Of a stretch of 64,000 nucleotides of DNA, positions 57,034-64,000 are shown one piece after another; position 1 is the first letter of the stretch, and each line of letters opens with the position of its first letter. The translations under genes and the position numbers were made by a program. The stretch comes from Cynocephalus volans (Eukaryota; Chordata; Mammalia; Dermoptera; Cynocephalidae), in NCBI RefSeq assembly GCF_027409185.1, contig NC_084474.1, forward strand, positions 94,703,505-94,767,504, in the 5' to 3' direction. The notes beneath the pieces were generated by a model, which searched no databases, had not been told where the DNA came from, and worked only from the letters and a program-made list of their open reading frames with translations.

Positions 57034-58059
57034 GTGAGACCCCGGCCGGGAGGGACACGGGGCGGGCGCGGGGGGCCGGGCGGGGTGGGGGCTTCCCGCG
57101 GGCAGCGCGCGGACGTGGCCTCCGGGCCAGCGGGTGGGTCCCTGCGCCCAGCAGCCCCGGTGGCCTGGCCGGATTCGCCCCTCTGGAGCCGGTGGGTGGG
57201 AGCCGAGTAGGGGGCAGTGTGGAGTTGGGGACGGGCCTCGAGGCCGGGACCCCCGGAAGTGGCTGATGGGTGGGTCTCACCTCCACTCTCCTTGGAGGCC
57301 CGGGACCTTGGAAGGAGCTGGGTCCTGAGGCTCCCCCCACCCCCATGCCTGGGTGATGGGGAGGGCATGTGCCTGGCAGAGGGGGCACCCTGCTCACTGG
57401 GTCGCCCGGCCTGCAGGGAGAGGGAGGAGGAGGAGCTGCTACGTTCTGCTTTCTCGGACCTCTTTGCACCCACCGCGAGGGCAGCCTGGTTTGTGGAGGT
57501 GGCAGTGTCCCCAGGCGGGGTCCCGGGAATTGTCTAGGCTGCTGGGCCTGACCCAGTCCCCAGCCCTCCCCAGCCAGGCCTCCCCTCCCAGAGGCCTCTT
57601 TTTTGTTCCTGCGATTCTTGTGGGGGCTGCCGGTATCCATGGCGATGGCATCTGGGGCCAGCCTGCTGGTGGGAGCCCTGGGTGCTGGGGGCAGCCCACT
57701 GGGGCTGGTGGGCTCTCGCCCCAGGCCAGCCGAGAAGCACCCACTGGGCCAGGCAGGCCCATGTCAGCCCACCAAGGACGGTGGGGGGGACCCCGAGGTC
57801 TTTGCTCACCGAGTCCCTCAGTCCAGATCTCGTGTGGAAGTCAGGGCAGCAGATGTAGAGGACAGACAGGGGAGGGAGACATGGCTTCCTGGGGGGCTTG
57901 CAGTGGCATGGCTTGCACCTACTGGAACCCCAGGTTGGATGTGGAAGACAGCTGTAGGCCTCTCTAAGAACGTTCCAGCCACCCCCTTTGTTCTCTGGAA
58001 AGTGGTACGACATTCTCAGCTGTAGTCTTCCACAGAGTCAGAGCCAGCCGGGACCTCAC

Positions 58060-58140
58060 AGGTCATTGCCACTAAACTCTTCCCTTGACAGGCAAAGAAA
58101 CTGAGGCCTGGGGAGGGGACTGTGCTCAAGGTCTTGGGGT
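58060..58140 (-). repeat. MIR SINE fragment
   Basis: GACAGGCAAAGAAACTGAGG followed by CCTGGGGAGGGGACTGTGC is an antisense MIR core. Confidence 0.7.
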
Positions 58141-58989
58141 GATCTGGGCTGGACAGTGGTCTGTGTTCTCAGCCCTGATCCCAGTATGCCCTCCCTGTCA
58201 GGCTGTGTCCTCAGGCGAGACTGTTGGTGGTGTTGATTCTGTAGGTAGGGCCTGGGGGCAGCCACCAGGGCCACCCTGGAGGCTCCCTGGAAGAGGTGGC
58301 TTTTCTGACTTTCTCCCTGGAAGAGGACAGGATCTCCGGGTGGCTGCTGTACTTTGGGGTGTGTGCGAGGAGGACCTAGGGCAGGAGAGGATCGGGGTGG
58401 GGTGTGGGCCCCCACTCTTCTTCTCCCAGCCAGGGTCAGGCCCATAGGAGGTCAGTGTCAGAAACTAGAAACACAGCATTGTCCCTGACACACTGTGACC
58501 CTGGACTGGCCTTGAGTCCCTCGGAGTGTCTGAGGAGACTCCTCTGTAGAATGAAAGGGACCCTGTGGCACTGGGGCTGGGCTGTGTGAGTGGGTACCGG
58601 CAGAGCTGCTGGAACAGGGCAGCCCCAGGGTCTGGCTTGGAGAGTGTCAGTGACGGTCTGGTGAGTGCATGGGGCTGATGTTTGGGAATCACCCAGAGTA
58701 GAGGTGCTGGATGCTGAGGGGCAAGAGCTGACCTGTGCCAGGTGCCTGAGAGCAGGAGAAAAGGAGGCCCCTCCATGGGGGAGGGGCAGACAGAACGTGG
58801 TGTCCTCATCCTTGTTTGCAGGGGTATTGGCACTGCCCTCGGGGGCCTTCCAGCATCAGCCCAGCCTGCCCATCTCGGTGTCCACAAAGGTGGGATACCG
58901 GCGGGCGTATCGGGGTGTCCTATTCCCCTATCCAATACTGGGCAGCTGAGGCCAAGGGTCCAGGAACCGTGCACTGGCCAGGAGAGTGA

Positions 58990-59075
58990 GGGCAGACTGC
59001 TTGGCCTCTCTGCACCTCAGTTTCCTCATCTGTGAGATGGGGTCACAGTTGGCTATGCCTGATCTGTGACACCCT
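58990..59075 (+). repeat. MIR SINE fragment
   Basis: CTCTGCACCTCAGTTTCCTC followed by ATCTGTGAGATGGGGTCACA is a sense MIR core. Confidence 0.85.
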
Positions 59076-59959
59076 CAAGGGCAGGCGGTGTCTGGTTTGG
59101 TTTGGGTTCCCCGTGCCAGCAAGGGAAGGAACCGGGGGGGGAGGGCGAGAGTGAAGGGGAGACCTACTGTCAGCGCTGGCTTGTTTTGTTTGGCCCCTGT
59201 GCTGACCCCTTGAGTGCCTGGGGCTGGGCCCAAGTCAGACTCTGGTCCTGGCCTTGAGGGACATGGGTCTGATGCAGACACAGGCGTGTGTGCTAAGGGT
59301 GAGGAAGACATGTTCAAGCAGAGGTTTGGAGTAGGGTCCTGAGTGGTGCACAGGAGTGTGCCAGCTGTGCTTTGTGGGGAGGAGTCACAGCCGTGGCAGG
59401 GGGGAGGCACGAAGCTGCCGGGGAGGTGGGAAACAGGCGTGGGGCTCAGAGGCCAGGCAAGACAGAGCTGCAGCGAGGCCTGGAGCCAGGGAGAGAGCTC
59501 GGGCATCCTCCCCAGGGTGGAGTGGATTAGAGGAGGCTCAGAGGTGAGAGAGGGGGGTCTGGGTCCCTGAGAGATCCCAGCCAGAATGAGGACAGAGCAG
59601 CCCAGCCGGCAGGTGGGGAGGTGGCCATGGGTGAGCTGTGCTGGCATGGGGAGAGCGGGGGCAGCTTGCCTCTGCTGGGGGCTGGGGCTGGAGGGTGTGT
59701 GGGGAGTCAGGTCCAAGTGGGCAGAGACTGTGGACGTCCCCGGGTACCCAGCAGCCTCAAGGGACTGCTGTCCTGAGCTAGGGCCCGAGATGGTAGTAGA
59801 GACAGAGTGCCACAGGTGCACACCAGAAGCCAGGGTGGGATGAGACTGGTCAGGGGGGTGAAGTGAGGGGAGGCAGGCCCAAGAGTCCCACCCGGAGCCG
59901 GGCCTGGAACCAGAGTGTCAGTGTACCTGCAGGCTGTGGCGCTACAGGCCTGCAGCTGC

Positions 59960-60130
59960 TGGGAGGCTGAATAACCACTCTGATTCGCACCTGTAAGGGG
60001 ACCAGGCCACCTGTCTCAGCTGTGGCGGAGATTGAACTAGGCGCTGTATTTATGGCACTTGATGCAGCCTGGCATGTCGTAAACAGTCTATGGAAGGCAG
60101 TGGTTGTTGGTATCGCTTCTCTGATGGGTT
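59960..60130 (+). repeat. MIR SINE 3' half
   Basis: GAGATTGAACTAGGCGCTGT, then CAGCCTGGCATGTCGTAAAC and GTTGTTGGTATC give the MIR tail. Confidence 0.75.
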
Positions 60131-60144
60131 TCAAACTGTTAGTA

Positions 60145-60490
60145 GGCCGTGACCAGGGTCAGAGTTCAGAGTTCAGTTTGTGACCAGGATCAGGGCTCAG
60201 CCTGTCTCTGGGGTCAGGGCTTAGTGTGTGGCCAGGGTTAGGGCTCAGCATGTGACCAGGATCAGCATTCTGTGTACCCAAGATCAAGGCTCAAAGTGTG
60301 ACCAGAATCAAGGGCTCAGGGCATGACCGGGATCAGGGCTCAGCCTGTGACCTGGATCAGGGTTTAGCATGTGACTGGATTCAGGAGTCGGGGTGTGATG
60401 GGAATTGGGGATCAGGGTGTGACCTGGATCAGGGTCCAGTGTATCACAGGGCTGAGAGCTTAGTCTATGACTGAAGTCAGGGATTAGTTT
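60145..60490 (-). repeat. 24-bp minisatellite family, inverted copy in intron 18
   Basis: On the minus strand the units read with the TGACCCTGGTCAC-type core and translate to the same octapeptide (for example [18 protein letters not shown]). About 14 diverged units are present. Orientation is opposite to the intron 11 array. Confidence 0.85.
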
Positions 60491-62394
60491 TGTGGACATT
60501 CAGGAGCCATAGGTGGTGTTGGAACAGGGACAGGACAGAGATGGCATTGCTGGATAGAAATCAGTCCTTATGGGGCATAAGGCGTGCGAAGCGCAGGAGA
60601 AGATTGGGAGCAGGGAGTTCACATGGTGGAAACTGGCAGCAGCTGTGTAAACGACGGGTGAAGGCCACCGTTACCCTGGAGAGGTTTGAGAGAAAGTGAT
60701 GTGGCAGAGAGCCGAGGGGCTGGGTCAGGCTGAATGTTCAGAGAGGGCCTCTCTGAGGTGGTGACTTGTATGCTGAGAGAAGAGCCAGCATGTGAAGTTC
60801 GGGGAAGAGCATAGGGCAGAGGGACAAGCATGTGCAAAGGCCCTGGGGCAGCTCTGAGATTGGCACGGGAGCTGTTTTCCACACGAGGCCAGCCCGCTCT
60901 GCCTCCTCTTTGTGTGAGTTGAGGTCTGTCTCTTGCCCTTGAGGTCTTCTGTCCAGCCTTTCTGATGAGACCTGGAGTTCTAACATCCCTGCCTATGCAG
61001 ACTGTCTCCTGTCCCCTCCTGTTCCCTTCACATGTCACCCAGAACCTGCTGGGCTGAGGCCATCAGGAGTGACTGATGAGCCAGGCGGGGAGAAGGAGGG
61101 AGTGGGCCGGTGGGCGAGCTGGCGGGCTTCAGGCTGCCAGGCTGAATGAGGGCAGCGAAGCAGATGGCCACCGAGGTCTGGGCTGGAGCCAGCCACAGAG
61201 CAGGTGTGAGCCACTTACTCGGTCGCCCATGACCTCCTTGGACCAGCCGGCTGTGGGCCAGCCCTATGCTTTGGAAACATTGGCTGGGGTCACCCTGCCC
61301 CTTACCTGTCCCTATCCAACTGGCCTCCTCCAAGCCCCAGGTCTCAGGTTCTCCGTTGGTAAAGTTACAGGGTGATGGACTCCAATCCTAGAGGGCCACT
61401 GCTTTGAGGCCTGAGCTCCAGGTGGTGACGTGTGGAAATGGCTCCTGATCAGTTTCCTGTGAGGGTCGGTAGCCTTGCCCCTGCTTTGCCCTCACAGAGC
61501 ATGCTTTGGGATGGCTGAGGTGAGCAAGGTCTCCTGCAGAGCCCAGAAGCCTGGGGTAATCAGAGGGCCTGCCTGGAGGCGGTGGCTTTTGAGCCGAGCT
61601 CCGAGGGTTGGCAGTGCTTCCACACACGAAGAGGAGTCAAGCCTCAATCCTAAGGAGGCTCAGCAGGAGCTAAGGCATCCAGCACGCATGAGGTGCCTAG
61701 CTTGGCACCAGGGCGCAGGTGAGGGCCAGGTGTGCTGGTGCCAGTTGTGCGTGCCCAGGTCTCAGGTGTGTGTGTGTGTCTTTGCACATATCAGGCATGC
61801 GGTCTGTGTCACTCCGAGGTCAGAGCCCCAGGTGGGTGATCTCAGACCTCATCTTAGTCTGGAGGGGAGAGGGGGCTGTGGGAGATGCAGGGGGGATGGG
61901 ACTGGGAGGAACTGAGGCTCTGGGGAGTTGGCCGTGGGCGAGGCCCTCACGGGCTGGGGCTTTGGATCCTGCCCCTGGCCAGAGCTCACCGGTCACACTC
62001 TAGTCTGGGTTGGGGCAGCCAAGGTCTGAGGCCTTGCAGATTCATGGTCAGCAGGTGCCTGGGCCTCCTGGGTCCCAGACCCCAGGAGTGCTGTGAGCTT
62101 GGGGAGAGGCCATGTGGTGGGCAAGGTGTGCCACAGAGGCTGTAAGACAGCTGACCCTGAGTGTGTGGGGGCCTAGTGCTACCCACCACATTCCGGAAGC
62201 ACTGCTCAGGGAAGAGGCAGCTAGCGCAGCTCACAGGGACAGGAGCTGGGACAGGCGGGACACCGAGGTTGCCCAGCGAGTTTGGAGTGAGCCAGGAGTT
62301 CTGGTTGTGGCCTTGACTCCTCGCCCCTTCTCGTATCCCTACCCTGGCTCTGTGTGTGCAAACACAGAAGGTATGTGTTTGAGCCAGCCCTGGC

Positions 62395-62510
62395 TGTGCC
62401 CCCATGGACCACTGACTGCCTGGGTGACCTTGGACAACTTTCTCAATTTTCTGGATCCTGCGTTCCCTATCCTCATTCATCTGGCCTGTAACATTGGCCA
62501 AGTGTCCATG
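62395..62510 (+). repeat. MIR SINE fragment
   Basis: CTGGGTGACCTTGGACAACT followed by TTCTCAATTTTCTGGATCC is MIR-like in sense. Confidence 0.6.
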
Positions 62511-64000
62511 CTGGGCTTGGCCCTGGTTGGGTTCATGGGCATGGAGGACACTCAGCTGCAGGGACAGGCAGTCCGCCCAGTGTGGGGCCTGGGGTGATCA
62601 GAGTGACAACCAGAGAGGCCCAGGAGACAAGGAAGGCTTCCTGGAGGAGGCGGCTCTTCCTGTGCGGGGAAGGGCCTCCCGGACACAGGAGCAGCACGTG
62701 TGTGGGTGGGTGGCACACTGCAGTCTGGGCTCATGCTGCGCCGGGCTCGGCTGAGGGGAAGGAGAGGAGCCCAGGCGAGGCGGATGGGCAGCAGTGCCAG
62801 GTAGAGCAGGCCCTGGAGCTCAGGGCACCTGAGGAGGGTGAAAGCCCCATCTGAGGGCAAGAAGGACCACCTAGGGCTTCAGGAGCCAGTGGGGTGGGAG
62901 ATTCTCCCCTCTGCAGCACGTGGGGACAGTAGGGGTCTGAGAGCTGCTCTGCAGGTTGTCAGCGAAGTCAGAATTGGGATGGGGACCAGAAAGTGTCAGC
63001 CTTCGGCAGGGAGCCCTTAAGAAACCCCTTGTCCTCAGACCTTCCCAACCATCTCCCTCACTTGACTCCCTTCCTCCTATTTCCGGGCTGTCCCTGCCGT
63101 GTGCTGGCATGCCCTAGGCGCCGGGGAACAGCGCGGCCCAGGATGCGGACCGTGGGTTGTGCAGTTGCATGGGGTAAACACATCATGCATGAGCAAGGAC
63201 CAGCCGGCGTGCTCGGGGCTGTGCCGGGCCACGTGGTAGGAAATAGGTCTGTGGCCGGCCCAGAGCCTCTGCAAAGGGACGAGCCGAGATGGGAACGGCC
63301 AGGGGCACCGACCATGAGAAGGTGGGAAGTGTATTCCAGGCGGAGGGAACCGAGGGCACAGGAGCTGTGGGGTGGGAACCAGGAGGCAGCCAGTGGGTGA
63401 GGGGCAGTCTCGCCAAGTGAGGTGGGGCTGGCAGGTGGGCAGGGCCAGTCCAGGAGCAGGGGGAGTCAGGGAGGACTCTGAGCCGAGCAGGGAGGTGACC
63501 TCAAGTGGCATTTTGTAAAACCCTCTGGCTGCCATTGGAGAGGGGCACAGTCTTAGAGGTGGGGAGGCCAGGGCTGGCCTGGGGCGGTGCAGAGGGCTAT
63601 GCTAGGTCTGGAGGGAAAGTGAAGGCACCTGCCGGAGCAGAGACGGGGCAAAGAGAGGTGGAGCTGTGACATGGGGACTTGGTGGTGATGCGTTGGGGGA
63701 TGTGGGAGAGCAGGTGTCGGGAGGGCGTCCCGGGCTTATAGGGGGAGTGGAGTTTGAGGTGCTGGTTGGATGCCCGGTGGATGCAGCTGGAGACTGCAGA
63801 GGGGAGGTCTCAGATAGGGGTGGAGTTGAGCTCTGCTGGTATTTCTGGGCCATGGGGCCTGAGAGAGCCATGATGGGGGGTGGATGGTGATGTGGGGTGA
63901 TGCTTCCCTGGAGTAGGTGGGGGGACTGTGACGTGATAGGGGCAAAAGGTTGATCACCGGGCTTGGCACATGACTACAATTATACCAGTGGGGGGTAGGG

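Larger units (their letters stand above)
56440..57220 (+). promoter_or_regulatory. ADGRB1: Second CpG island across the exon 18 acceptor; candidate internal promoter
   Basis: CpG density and GC content jump here, with GGGGCGGGCGGG boxes, after 12 kb of ordinary intron. The island covers the end of intron 17, exon 18 (GPS) and the start of intron 18. I recall a report of N-terminally truncated ADGRB1 isoforms from an alternative promoter in intron 17; by exon count this is that intron. Transcripts from here would encode receptors starting near or after the GPS. Confidence 0.7.
57034..64000. other. Intron 18 of ADGRB1 (continues beyond the window)
   Basis: I searched by eye for the expected start of the next exon (encoding an NMEKATLP-like sequence and a transmembrane helix) and did not find it. 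The stretch contains MIR fragments, a 24-bp family inverted copy at 60,145-60,490, and diverged copies of an unnamed repeat with a GCAAAGGCCCTGGGGCA word. No other gene is supported. Confidence 0.85.

Noticed and set aside
56256..57473. 405-codon minus-strand frame over the second CpG island
   Set aside because: GC-driven openness antisense to exon 18, with no recognisable domain.

Overview
The window is nuclear DNA from a placental mammal. It holds the first part of ADGRB1 (BAI1, brain-specific angiogenesis inhibitor 1), an adhesion G-protein-coupled receptor, on the + strand. I recognised the gene from its translated exons: a CUB-like N-terminus with an RGD motif, five thrombospondin type 1 repeats (TSR), a hormone-receptor-like (HormR) motif, a GAIN domain and the GPS autocleavage site. 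Ancient MIR and L2 fragments are common. I saw no Alu, rodent B1/B2, carnivore SINEC, ruminant Bov-tA, equid ERE or pig PRE element, so primates and rodents are unlikely; I cannot fix the order.

Layout. A CpG island at about 0.15-2.56 kb is the probable main promoter and non-coding exon 1 region; the exon 1 boundaries could not be read. Intron 1 (to 13,500) is rich in CA/TG repeats and MIR pieces. Exon 2 (13,501-14,510) carries the start codon at 13,727. Seventeen coding exons follow, ending with the GPS exon at 56,886-57,033. All splice phases agree, and the joined exons give an open frame of 938 codons (2,814 nt). The first transmembrane helix, the seven-helix domain and the cytoplasmic tail lie beyond the window; 57,034-64,000 is intron.

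The introns carry most of the unusual features. Intron 11 is almost entirely a 24-bp minisatellite; it is 1,026 nt long (342 codons), has no in-frame stop, and joins exons 11 and 12 in frame, so retaining it would insert about 39 proline-rich octapeptides into the GAIN domain. The same 24-bp family recurs in introns 2, 17 and 18, in both orientations. Intron 17 (19.35 kb) contains a nearly 3-kb ATGG/TGGG tetranucleotide array with higher-order periods of about 483 and 256 bp and many G-quadruplex motifs, next to an MLT1 LTR. The 3' end of intron 17 is a second CpG island running into the GPS exon, consistent with an internal promoter for receptors lacking most of the ectodomain.

Other notable points are a 22-codon upstream ORF whose stop overlaps the ADGRB1 start codon (ATGA), an apparent 9-nt shift of the TSR4 splice acceptor, and a pair of convergent CTCF-like motifs around exon 2. 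All exon calls are from reading the sequence and remembered protein architecture; no alignment was run.
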